64,000 nucleotides of DNA from Allodiplogaster sudhausi (lineage: Eukaryota; Nematoda; Chromadorea; Rhabditida; Diplogasteridae), in the NCBI GenBank assembly GCA_945643635.1, contig CALZFC010000251.1, positions 3,785,001-3,849,000 of the forward strand, in the 5' to 3' direction. Position 1 is the first letter of the stretch. Each line of letters begins with the position of its first letter. The notes beneath the pieces are model-generated. The model was given only the letters and a program-made list of their open reading frames with translations. It made no database searches and had not been told where the DNA came from. Made by a program: the position numbers and the translations under genes. Below are positions 47,779 to 58,640 of this stretch, piece by piece.

Positions 47779-50550
47779 TTAGTACCATGCGTAGAAGGTC
47801 AGTCCAACATGGCCTGGGGGCGTGTCTTCTCCCTCTCTCACCACCCAGTAGTCTACAACGCTTTCGTAACATGTAATCAGTTTTTTTACTATTTAGCTAC
47901 TTTTTAAACGAAAGAATTATTGACCGATTGCAAGTAAACCGTCGACAACAAAGCGGGCTTACCTTCGCCATTGACAAATTCTGTCATCTTCATGGCAGCG
48001 CCACACTCGCCTTTGGAGGTTGCGACGTAGCCCAAGAATGTGCCTGTTTGTTGGTTCAGAAGCACCCTGTAGGCACCTAAAGAAAGTTCTCGGGGGGTTC
48101 TTTTAGACATCTTGTTTAGGATCATCTGCTGCATTCTAGGCACAAAAACGATCACAATAAAAGAACTCACATCCTCAAATAGCAGATCTATCATTACTAC
48201 TATGGATTATCTGAACACTCCTTGCCTCAATATTCAGATTTTTTTTAAGAAAAGGCAATACTCTTTGTTCAAGGCGATTTTGCGAAAATAAAAGCAATTG
48301 CTTAAAAAAGTCATAGGTAATAACGACGTCATTTCTCTAAAACGCTTTCTTTACAATTAGAAATTTTCACTTGTTTTCATTTAAAGTTTTGAAATGAAAA
48401 ACGAAGAAGAAAGTGTCACGCTCTTTTTATATTTTCATTTTCTGCATCCCTAAACTTTTGCTATGCTTACTCAGATCATTAGGAGTGAAGGCTCGACTGA
48501 GGGATACGAGGGGGCTACCATTTGCACAGGTGAGCGGCTCATTTGAGATCCGAGTGATCTGACCTGAGGGAGAGATTTCCTTTGTGTCCACATGAAAGAG
48601 GAAGAGAGGTAAACAAATTAAGAGAGAAGAGTTGGTCAAGAAAACATAAGTATTATGCATACGTACACATACTACTTCGACATAGAATGTATCCAAACCA
48701 TTCCTGGCATTTTAGAAACTATGCTGACCTTGTGTTATAAAAGAAGTAGGAGTGTCTCTTTCGTCGTTCGAATAATAGTGTGCCAGGAAGTCGTTTCGAT
48801 ACATTCGATAGAACGCCTTGAAAGATGAGGGAATGACCGGAGGAGGGAGCGTTGTCGTGGTCGTGGTCGTTGTGGTCATGGAGGTGGTGGTAGTTGTCGG
48901 TGGTAGAGTTGTTGAAGTCGTGGTGCTGGTGGTTGTCGGTGGTTGAGTTGTTGAAGTTGTGGTGCTGGTGGCTGTCGGCGGCAGAGTTGTTGAAGTCGTG
49001 GTGCTGGTGGTTGTCGGTGGTTGAGTTGTTGAAGTCGTGGTGCTGGTGGCTGTCGGCGGCAGAGTTGTTGAAGTCGTGGTGCTGGTGGCTGTCGGCGGCA
49101 GAGTTGTTGAAGTCGTGGTGCTGGTGGTTGTCGGTGGTTGAGTTGTTGAAGTTGTGGTGCTGGTGGCTGTCGGCGGCAGAGTTGTTGAAGTCGTGGTGCT
49201 GGTGGTTGTCGGTGGTTGAGTTGTTGAAGTTGTGGTGCTGGTGGCTGTCGGCGGCAGAGTTGTTGAAGTCGTGGTGCTGGTGGTTGTCGGTGGTTGAGTT
49301 GTTGAAGTCGTGGTGCTGGTGGCTGTCGGCGGCAGAGTTGTTGAAGTCGTGGTGCTGGTGGTTGTCGGTGGTTGAGTTGTTGAAGTCGTGGTGCTGGTGG
49401 TTGTCGGTGGTTGAGTTGTTGAAGTTGTGGTGCTGGTGGCTGTCGGCGGCAGAGTTGTCGAAGTTGCCGTCGATTTCGCTGCAATGGTTGTCTCCGAGGC
49501 AGTCGTCGAGCACCACATCTTGGAATGAGTGATTTAGCTACAGAGGTTACTCAAAATTAGCATTATTTTTACCATTTTCACTTCCGTTACATTTCTTTAA
49601 AGGAAAGTAACCTTAAAGGATTATAAAGTATTTAAAAAAGGATTTAAAAGTTAAGCTTATGGAAGTAATTTAGAGCCAGAATAGCGGAAATTTTGAGAAT
49701 GAGAGAAGAGAAAAAGAGTGAGCGAGAGGAGGTGAAACAGAGAGGCAGAGACAGAGATTGATAGAGAAAGAGAAAGTCGTCATGACAGCGAAAGAACACC
49801 ATCATGAATAGCGATAAAATAGCAAGGATGAGTTAGACAGAGTACGATACATCCTTGATGTGCAGAGTTGTCGGAGCGGAACACTGCTTAGGCGGTGCTG
49901 CGATCTCACCAACAAGCGCACATAGCATCTTCTCTTCAGAGTAAGCGAAGCCTTCGCAGTCTTCCCTCTGCCAAGGTGAAAGAATCTCTACTCTTTTCTC
50001 GCTTAATGGAGGATCAACGAAAAATAATCTGCCGCGTTCAACCTGGGAGTAAGCACTCTCATTATCACCAGCAATTTCGCAGTTTGCACAAACACTCTGA
50101 GTGAAAATCGCATGCGTGAATGTCAATTAGAAAAATAACATAATTTGTGGTGATAGTCGTCCTTTAAATTATAAGTAGACACATTACCTCCCCTCGCCCT
50201 ACGCATCAACCCCCCTATCCCAGCAGTACACCTCATCACAGAGTTGCTGGCACTCTCTGAATGTCGTCCGAGGAATCTGCTGAAGTCGATGGCGAGCCTC
50301 CCAGGAGTCGGGATGTTCTTCATACAGTCGTACGCATAACGGCGGAACCTTAAACTACGACTAGATCAATCTTACCAAGATTTAAGTGGTCCTCAAGGTG
50401 AAATTGAATGTTTTAAAATATAGATTTTAAATTAATTTAAATTATTAATATTAAAATATTTAACACCCTTACATCTGCTGTGGTTACAAGAATGCGGTGA
50501 GCGGAGTAGAACAAGCGAACCAGCAAATCGAATCGTAGTACGTTGCGCAT
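47779..50550 (-). CDS. PAN / Thr-rich mucin / HYY-domain secreted protein, paralogue C (long form)
   Basis: Exons downward: 50550-50473 (signal peptide RFDLLVRLFYSAHRILVTTA), 50354-50232 and 49967-49851 (PAN: SWEARHRLQQIPRTTFREC, LCDE, then DCEGFAYSEEKMLCALVGEI), 49518-48729 (Thr-rich array then FYRMYRNDFLAHYYSNDERD), 48563-48471 (ITRISNEPLTCANGSPLVSL), 48076-47963 (TFLGYVATSKGECGAAMKMT), 47852-47779 (ends GLTFYAWY); 462 aa, all phases consistent. Exon 4 holds 15 units of a 13-residue repeat (TTTSTTLPPTATS or ..QPPTTTS), the expected site of dense O-glycosylation. At the end of exon 3 the ancestral donor AAG|GT is AAG|GA; a GT three bases later (GAT|GTATCG) restores splicing at the cost of one Asp. 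This is the only paralogue with a complete exon 5. It is probably the functional full-length form. Confidence 0.82.
48885..49470 (-). repeat. Coding minisatellite, 39-bp unit x about 15
   Basis: Tandem 39-base units encode TTTSTTLPPTATS (type L) or TTTSTTQPPTTTS (type Q). Reading along the protein the types run L Q Q L Q L Q L Q L L Q L Q L, so a 78-bp L-Q pair has itself been amplified. Units are nearly identical, a sign of recent expansion. Paralogues A and B have only two or three. Confidence 0.95.
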
Positions 50551-53330
50551 TGGATCTGCGAAAGGCGTATTTTTTATATATATTTAGTCTTATGTACATC
50601 AGGAATTATGTGAATGCACATTGTATATAATTTTTACATGTTTAGGGAATTAGATGGTGGGAGAGAAGGACAGGCAGACTTGGTAAAATGTTAGTATTTA
50701 TTCGACAAATATTGTCGTAATGTGAGCAATGGATTAACATTAGTGAAAATCCTAAACTTTTTGAAAACTTCCTTCATCCAAGTTGAACTGACGCAGTGAA
50801 GAAAATTTGATGAAGTATGGAGAAGCTTCAATTGCTCTGCTCACTTTCTTTCTATATACACACTTAAGTCATCTCTTGCGGGAAGTCAAGTCCAAATCCG
50901 AGTGTATGCATTCAGTGCCGTAAGGTTGAATTTAGAAGCAATTTTTTGAAGTAAAATGGAACTAGTGATATCGAAAAAATTAGGAAATGAAGACGACTTG
51001 TGACAGAGAAAACCATTTTTTTTAAAGCGACAACGACATAACAGATTGAGAAGTTAGAAAGCGGTGAAGAAAAGAACAAGGAGACAAGTTCTTGAGAGGA
51101 TGAGAGAGAAAGAGGCAGGCAGTGAATACGGAATAACAACATTCGACATATTTTGGAAAGGTGGGAAAACGGGGAGTAGAAGACCAAGTGGAAAATTTGC
51201 TGACAATCAATTCCGAATTCCGAATTCTGTTATGAAAATTTTTATTCCGATATAATCCTAGTGCATAATTGCTTAGGAGAGAAGCGCTTTGCATCCGAAG
51301 TAAGGAAAAGGCGCTGGAACCCAAGTATGTACAGTACCGCTCATGAGTCAGGAGGATACGACTCGAGCGGTTTCGAGAAGGTTGGAGCTGTAATATTTCA
51401 TCTGCATTTTATCTTCCTAAAGCAAAATGCAACAAGGAGAGGAGGTCGCTTTAAAAAGCGTCAGGTGGAAGCAAAAAAACATTTCTGGACGCATGATCGG
51501 TTTGAAGTTGCCCAAGGCAACACAGAAGGTCGAACGTTTGAACAAAAGCTTTTCGCCAAACATGTATAAGCACAGTTAACGAGAAACGATGACAGCCAGA
51601 GATGGAAAGGGTTCTGTAGAGTGAGAAAGGGAGAGACAAAAAGACCAGGAGATTGGGAAGGTAGAGGATGAGAGGGAAGGAGAGATTTAAAAAAAAAGAT
51701 ATGGAGACAAAGATGTTGCTAGAGAGTGTGAGAGAGGTAGAAAACAGACAATGTCAAAGAGAAGGAGCTATAGGGTGAGAGATACAGGAAAAGAAGAGAT
51801 AAAAGGCTGAGGGAGAGAGGCAGCAAGAGAGAGAGAGAGAGAGAGATAATACTAGGAGTGTGTGTGTGAGAGAGAGAGAGAGAACTTGAGAGAGAAGGAA
51901 GACAAGGAGATTGAGAGGAAGTACAGCAAAAAATGTGCCCATGAAGTAACATTTCTCTTATGTCCATGAAGGAACTATTGCATGTTGATTTTCCCATTGA
52001 ATTTTCAGACGAATGCGCTGCGCGTTTACTTCGCCTTCCTAATCGAGGTTCTTAACCAAAGAATATAATTAAGAGTTGGTAGGGTATATCAAACCATGAA
52101 TCATGAAATCCTGAACGAGCTAAAATAAGCACTCTTGTCAAAACCTATCGAAAGAACATAAATAGAAACCCAGCCAAATTTGCTACTTATTTCAAACCCT
52201 AAAACTTGAACATGCTTCACGAAGAACTATAAACACTCATTGTGAGAGGAAGAGGTGGACAGAGAAAGCTTGGCAAAAAAGGAGGAATTAATGAGAGGTA
52301 GAAATGGTGAAAATGAAAGAAAAGCACATGTGCACTTGCAAGCAGCGAATATGGAAATTAAAACATTCGTCATGGAGCCAAACACAGAAAATTTTTCTTA
52401 AAGGAAATGTAAGAAGTGTGGAGAATCCTCAACTGATCTGCTCACTTGTACAAACATGTAAGTCATCTCTTGCGGGACATCAAAGGAGTTATTCGGGGAA
52501 TAATTAACCTACACATGTTCAGTTCTATATATATAAGTTCATCTTGGAGTAAAAACTGATATCCAGAATGTTTGAGCGATTTTCTTCCACTACTTTCTTA
52601 TTGTTAGCAATAGTGACTTGAAAATTGGCAGGTTGAGAATTAGCTACGGTAGGTCAGACAGAGCAGCACTCCTATTTCACATGTTCTCTCGAGCGAGCGA
52701 CATTCAACCTTGCTAACTCGCGCATTCAAACTGGTTCTCTAGCGCTACTATAGAAATATTCGCCGGATACTCCCTTCAAGTTCAAATCCGAGTTTTATGC
52801 AGTCCGTTGAATATAGTAAACATACCGAGCGAGTCAAGTCGAAAAAATGAGGAAACGGAGATTACACATGGGCTGAAATATAGAGCAGTGTTCTCTGAGT
52901 GTGCACAATTTCCATGCAAATATATAATTTTTCAATTAAAAGTGAGAATTTTTTAAAGCCAAAACGAGAAGGCAGAGTGGCCTACATTGGAAAGGTTGGA
53001 AAACGGTGAGTAGAAGACCAAGGGGACAATTTGCTGTGAGGAGGAGATGGACCGAGAAAGCTTGGCAATCAAGGATGAATTAATGAGAGGTTGAGAGAGA
53101 AAAGCACATGTACACTTGCAAGCAGCGAATATGAAAAAAAAACATCGTTCGCCATAGCGACAAACAAAGAAACGAGTCAGAATGAATACATGAGACGATG
53201 AAAATAAATGGATGAATATGACTGAAGAGTGTTTTCTTCAGCTTTACGACAACAAGAAAGACTGCAAATGATTCAAACACTTATACAGCGAAACTTATTT
53301 TTTATATTTATTTTTTCACCGTAAAGGACA
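50551..53330. other. Diverged repeated segments, no complete gene
   Basis: Blocks recur in this stretch: AAGTCATCTCTTGCGGGA at 50865 and 52455; GTAGAAGACCAAG at 51175 and 53010; GCACTTGCAAGCAGCGAATA at 52332 with a near copy at 53113; AGAAAGCTTGGCAA at 52262 and 53055. A short frame at 51327-51380 (MYSTAHESGGYDSSGFEK) ending at GTTGGA looks exon-like, as does 52009-52047 (TNALRVYFAFLIE). Neither could be joined in phase to the exons at 56.4 kb. Confidence 0.45.
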
Positions 53331-53565
53331 CTATTCGAAATGATCCTCCTGGTAGATTTGCGTTTGCTCCATCAAGGCACAGGCCATATTGCCTCAGGGC
53401 GTAATCACGTAGAGTGGCTCGTTCAGAGACTCGTCCATCTTTTCCTGTCCGCGCGATGATGTTGGAATTAGCCGGCAAAACAGTGACGAGCGCAGAGCGT
53501 CATTAGGGACTACGAAGTCGAGGTCATACAATTTGTTGTTTTCTATCGTCTCGTCTTCCACTCCT
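53331..53565 (-). pseudogene. Degenerate coding remnant, unknown family
   Basis: A minus-strand frame of clearly protein-like composition (NNKLYDLDFVVPNDALRSSL, then EKMDESLNEPLYVITP) meets an in-frame TGA and then continues GNMACALMEQTQIYQEDHFE to TAG. It has no start codon and no neighbours in phase. I do not recognise the family. It could be the last exon of a lost gene or a transposon relic. Confidence 0.45.
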
Positions 53566-54474
53566 CAATTATTGATTGTGAGTCTAGTCAACTTGTAATA
53601 TTTAAAGCATGCAATGGTCGCTTATCTGCTGATAATTTTTATATTCCTCGTTTAAATAGCTTTTCCTGTGAATTAGGCAGAGACATACTCCAGATGCTGG
53701 TATATGTCTCTGCCTAATTCAGTAACGCAATGTCAAAGTCTAGAATCATTCAATAGGCACTTAGCCTCACTGCCTCTTCTAGACAAGTTCGGTAGTGATT
53801 ATTAGTGTCTTTAAATTAAATTGAATTATATTCAATACTCAACGCGTAGAGTATTTTACATCCAAGTACCAAATGTACTTCTACTTCTCCCTTTCACCCC
53901 CTTCTCAATCTTCACTGCTGCCCTCTGCGTCCTCTTCCTCACCATCAGCACACTCGTCAAGTGCTGTAGGGGCTTGGCCACCCCTCGGGAAGTCGCTCAC
54001 CACTCTTTCGGTCGCATGCCAGGAGACTCGGAGGATCAGCATTCCCTTAACCCTCCCCACCCCCTTCTATTATTATCATTATTATTATTCACATTATTTT
54101 TATTTTTATCCTGCAATGTTTTCAATTGAAACGTCACTGTAAAATGTCGTCGCATCATTAAACTTGATGTATGAATTAAATAAATGAATTAATAGCAAGA
54201 ACATATTTGTTTCGGATGGCAATCCTCCCCCTGATTACGCAACAATAAATTGAGATTCATTTGGCTTCAGAGTCAAGAAAACTACTCGGACGGTCAAATG
54301 ACGGTGTACACGAAAATAAATGTGTTGAAGTTACTAATGCCAACCAGCTCTGTGAAAAGAAAAAAAGCTCTATGCGGACAGGAGAAGTAGAGGACAATTC
54401 CTAGTCTGCTTTCCTTCCGTATGACTCTGGAATGCTCTTGCGACCTGTGCTGTTAAGAGAGGAGAGTTTATTAA
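53566..54474. other. Intergenic
   Basis: Contains a GC-rich patch at 53920-54060 followed by a TTATTATTATCATTATTATT run (54065-54090) and a LINE-like tail near 54150. No gene is supported. Confidence 0.45.
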
Positions 54475-56245
54475 ATTAAGAGAGATAATCTGAGAGACTC
54501 GAGCACGGGCATGTCGGGAAAAAATTTTTTTTTTGATTTTTTATTCCTTCTAATGTCTTACGTAGCACCCTATAGAGATCCCAAAAAAATTGTTTTAAAA
54601 TTTTTTTTCTGTTATTTCACCATGGATATGCACCGAAAACCCAAAAAAACTCAAATGATCATAACTTTGTTCGTTGTTGAGATATATTAATTTTGAACTG
54701 TTTATTCAATTCCAAATTGAAAGGCGCACAAAACTCGTGTTAATCACTTTTTAAAAATATTTCGTTAAAGGCCTCATTTTGGCATTTTAATATTTCGAGT
54801 GGTGCGTTTGGGGCATAAAAACCCCCCCATGTCAAAAAGCTGAAAGCACCACGTGAAAGAGCGACCTTTGTTACCCCTATTTAGATACATTTCATTCAGA
54901 AATCCGGTCCCCAATTTTACAACATTTTGACTTGAAGAGCGCGAGAGCGCGAGTCGGTCAAAATGGCGCATTTTTCGACCGCCGAGGCACCGCGCAAGCG
55001 CATTCATCGATCCATAACTGCGTTCAATGTCAATATTACAAAACCGTAAGTATATCATCTAAGAGATCTCACGGAGATCTTCAAATGTTACATACATACT
55101 TTTATTGAAAAGTTTCAATTTATATGGGAAATTTCGTTCTGTACAATTATAAGGCTTAAAAAACTACTTTAAAAACATTTTCGCCTGCCGAAATATACAT
55201 CATAAGAAAGAGGATGAAATTTGCTACAAGATGAACCCCTTTCAATGGAATTCCATGCATACGATCTTTTGTTATAAGCCATAAGACTAGGACAGCATGG
55301 CCTTATGGAAAAACTGTAGAAAAAATGATTGGAATATTCTAATTCGAATTTGGAATATTCTAATTCGAATAACCTAAAATGTGAATTTTTGGGCAAAATG
55401 ACAGCGACGCTACTGGCACTACTCTTATGGCTTATAACAAAAGATCGTATCCATGCAATTCCATTGAAAAGGGTTCATCTTGTACAAAATTTCATCCTCT
55501 TTCTTATGATGTATGTTTCGACAGGCGAAAATGTTTTTAAAGTAGTTTTTTAAGCCTTCTAATTGTACAGAACGAAATTTCCCATATAAATTGAAACTTT
55601 TCAATAAAAGTATGTATGTAACATTTGAAGATCTCCGTGAGAGCTCTAAGATGATATACTTACGATTTTATAATATTGATATTGACCGCAGTTATGGATC
55701 GATGAATGCGCTTGCGCGGTGCCTCGGCGGTCGAAAAATGCGCCATTTTGACCGACTCGCGCTCTCGCGCTCTTCAAGTCAAAATGTTGTAAAATTGGGG
55801 ACCGGATTTCTGAATGAAATGTATCTAAATAGGGGTAACAAAGGTCGCTCTTTCACGTGGTGCTTTCAGCTTTTTGACATGGGGGGGTTTTTATGCCCCA
55901 AACGCACCACTCGAAATATTAAAATGCCAAAATGAGGCCTTTAATGAAATATTTTTAGAAAGTGGTTAACATGAGTTTTGTGCGCCTTTCAATTTGGAAT
56001 TGAATAAACAGTTCAAAATTAATATATCTCAACAAAGAATAAAGTTATGATCATTTGAGTTTTTTTGGGTTTTCGGTGCATATCCATGGTGAAATTACAG
56101 AAAAAAATTTTTGAAACAATTTTTTTGGGATCTCTATAGGGTGCTACATAAGCCATTAGAAGGAATAAAAAATCAAAAAAATAATTTTGTTCCCGACATG
56201 TCTTGTATAGAGGCCTGCTCGAACCTCTCAGAATGGCTCTCTTAA
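54475..56245. mobile_element. Fold-back (palindromic) element 2
   Basis: Two arms of about 880 bases are inverted copies meeting near 55350. The outermost bases read TTAAGAGAG on the left and CTCTCTTAA on the right, so the insertion may be flanked by TTAA, as with piggyBac-like elements; this is inference. Each arm carries the same 94-114 codon open frame (SYGSMNALARCLGGRKMRHF, then DRLALSRSSSQNVVKLG), once on each strand. Because the arms are nearly identical, frame conservation between them is not independent evidence of coding. No transposase was recognised. Confidence 0.85.
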
Positions 56246-56401
56246 TGCAATCTTAAATAAAATTGATTAGGAAAGGGAACGAGAATTGAGGGGAACTGCT
56301 ACAACTTAATGGTTCGCTTCGTAGATGTAAATTTGAGGGTTGATCACAAGCAACAATCCGGAGAAGAGAGGGAGAGAGAGTAGACATCTCTTGGTTGTCA
56401 G

Positions 56402-56803
56402 AACTCGAGGAAAGAAACGAGAAAGTATTACTGTTTGCGAATCCTTCTTCAAAGGACGATTCCGAGATTGGATTCGGAAGGAACGGAATCTACCCCGCGA
56501 CTTCGATGGAATCCAGCGTGACGGAGGATGGCTCGAAGGCTAACAAGGAAAAGGTTCTTATTTTTCATATTACACGAAATACCCTGCGAAGAGAAATTCC
56601 TTTTAGAAGCTAGTTTATATATCTCCGAAAATAAAAGATTAATTATCGAGGTAAAATGTTTTCAGAAGGCTTCGACGAAGACCAAGGTCCTTGCTGCGTG
56701 TTTCATTCTCCTCGGCCTCTCCCTCGGCTCCTTCACCATGCTCGGACATGGCGCGGCGGCCTTCATTCCGGCGCCCGCGCCCAAGCCCCCACACTTTCAG
56801 TAG
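56402..56803 (+). CDS. 3' exons of a membrane-anchored protein
   Basis: Two phase-compatible exons, 56402-56553 and 56666-56803. The first encodes a charged soluble stretch (ELEERNEKVLLFANPSSKDD, then SEIGFGRNGIYPATSMESSV). The second begins KASTKTK and runs into one hydrophobic helix (VLAACFILLGLSLGSFTMLG) and a Pro-rich end (FIPAPAPKPPHFQ, stop TAG). An AATAAA follows 23 bases after the stop (56827-56832), which strongly supports a genuine gene end. A first exon in phase 1 is needed and was not found; the fold-back element at 54.5-56.2 kb may sit in the intron. The family is not recognised. Confidence 0.6.
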
Positions 56804-56826
56804 TCGGCTCCCTTCCCCAGGACGGA

Positions 56827-56832
56827 AATAAA
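56827..56832 (+). promoter_or_regulatory. Poly(A) signal
   Basis: AATAAA 23 bases after the stop codon of the membrane-anchored protein ending at 56803. Confidence 0.6.
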
Positions 56833-57344
56833 CATGTTAAGATTTCTCTGGCGTGACCTTCTCAGTGATGACCCTCCTCGAAGTGAACACAGAAGAAAGT
56901 ATTAAAAATGCGAAAGACAAAAATAATGGTTCACATCAACGTTAAAACTTAAGCATACATAACTGAGTAAAGTTAGAAATTCGATGAACTCCCCGTTCTT
57001 TGCTGTGCAGCAAATAAAGTTTTTGCAGCTAATTGATTTATTTCGATTCATCATTTTATGAATCATTCCTTTGCCCGGTTCCTCTCGTTCTCCATTATCG
57101 CCAACTTTAACGTCGGAGTAGCGATAGTGTAAATGTGGAAACCTATTTTTTCAAGATTTCACAATTCTCAAATGTTTATTTCAAACAAAATTGAGTAAAT
57201 TAAATTAATATGTGCACATTAATTAATTATGTAGATATTTAAATGATATTAATATTTAAAAAAAAACATTGTTGAAAGATTTTGCAAAACCCTAATACAA
57301 TATTAAAAATCATATACATATACCATTTTCTCTCCTTTTCTCAC

Positions 57345-57378
<34 letters not shown>

Positions 57379-57447
57379 ACTTTCATTACACTTTCTCTCT
57401 CACTTTTTCTTTCTCTCTTTCTCTCTAAACTCTCTCCTCACTATCCC
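56833..57447. other. Intergenic
   Basis: AT-rich, ending in a CT tract (57350-57420) that opens the duplicated segment. Nothing else seen. Confidence 0.5.
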
Positions 57448-58165
57448 ACTGGCCGCCGTCTGCTGGCGCTCCTGGTTGACCCAGTCAATCGCCTCATTTT
57501 CAGGCGGGCCTCATTGAAAGGCCACATAAGAGAGCCAATCTGAGAGGCTCGACCATGCACCATTGTAAGTGGACACGTAACAAAAGTACCCTTTGATTCT
57601 AATTTCCATAATACAGCGTGTGTAGTACCTAAATGGCTTCCCAAAAAAAATTGCAGAAAATTTTTTTCTCTAAGAATAACAGAAACCCAATGTTCGGGAA
57701 AATTCAGACAACATGTGAGTTCTAGTTTTGAAGTCTTCTAGAAAATGAACGATTAATGAACATCCATTTATTCAATTATTTGAGGACAACTTCATTTTCT
57801 TTTGCACATAAATGAAAATAAGCAAATCAAAATAGAAAAAAATTTTGAACTTGTGTACGCCATTTTCTTTGGGTTATTTTTTTTTGTAATAAATCCCGGA
57901 ACCCAAAAGTGCAAAAACATCATGCGAACAAAATATTTATGCCGTTTCAAACTTTTTTTCTGTCTGCACTATACATACATATTTCTGTACATTTCGATCC
58001 GTCCGTTCTGACGAATTCTTAGAGAGCATTTTCAAATCTCTTTTCTCTGGTTCTTTAGGATTTTTCTCCTTTCCTTTTGTTCTTTTTCGTAGCAAAAAAC
58101 ATCTAAGGATAAAAACTTTTAAATTTTCATCCAAAATTGTTGCTTTCTCCTTTTTATAGAAGAAG
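57448..58165 (+). repeat. Dispersed repeat / duplicated segment, copy 2
   Basis: Direct copy of 39524-40200, differing by point changes and small indels and including an extra GCGGGCCTCATT-containing insert near its start. It continues directly into the peptide-gene palindrome. Confidence 0.8.
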
Positions 58166-58206
58166 ATTTCAAGGCGTGTGTCAAATTCGATAAATTACTG
58201 TGTCGC

Positions 58207-58347
58207 TTAAGTTGCTTTAAAATAAACATTTATAACTCGGGTCAGGGTCCCGAATCGCTCAGGAGAGCGCTTGCGGACATTGAGAGAATCCTCGTCAGCG
58301 AAACCCGGACGGAAGCTGGGGCGGCCAAACACGCCATAGTTGGGATC
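58207..58347 (-). pseudogene. FGRPSF peptide copy P2, stop codon lost
   Basis: A minus-strand exon after GATTGCAG reads DPNYGVFGRPSFRPGFADED then SLNVRKRSPERF, identical to copy P6. About 20 bases containing the normal stop are deleted, so the frame runs on (GTLTRVINVYFKAT) to a TAA at 58207. It is one arm of an inverted pair with P6 at 59929. Confidence 0.7.
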
Positions 58348-58489
58348 CTGCAATCAATACAGCCACATCATCATGATTTCTATATTCCTCTCACACCCTC
58401 TATTTCTTTCATGTTCCATATCTCTCATTCTCTCTTCATTTCTCCCTCTCCCACCCTCGCTCACTCTCTGCGCCTCGCACCCGTTTCAT

Positions 58490-58600
58490 TCTGTCGACAG
58501 TTTCGAGAGCATTGAGAGGATCCTCGTCAGCGAAACCCGGACGGAAGCTGGCTCTCCCAAGCGCCAAGCTGGGAGGGATCCTGCAATCAAAACAGCCACA
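58490..58600 (-). pseudogene. FGRPSF peptide copy P3, degenerate
   Basis: The minus strand retains TCCGTCCGGGTTTCGCTGAC and the downstream ETVDRMKRVRG-like tail, but the FGRPS part is rearranged and out of frame. Confidence 0.55.
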
Positions 58601-58640
58601 TCATCATGATTTCCCAATTCCTCTCGCTCCCTGTATTCTC

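Noticed and set aside
48876..49532. Four overlapping long open frames on both strands across the mucin exon
   Set aside because: The repeat unit (39 bp) is a multiple of three and stop-free in these frames, so they all stay open. Only the TTTSTT(L/Q)PPT frame joins flanking exons in phase and matches paralogues A and B.
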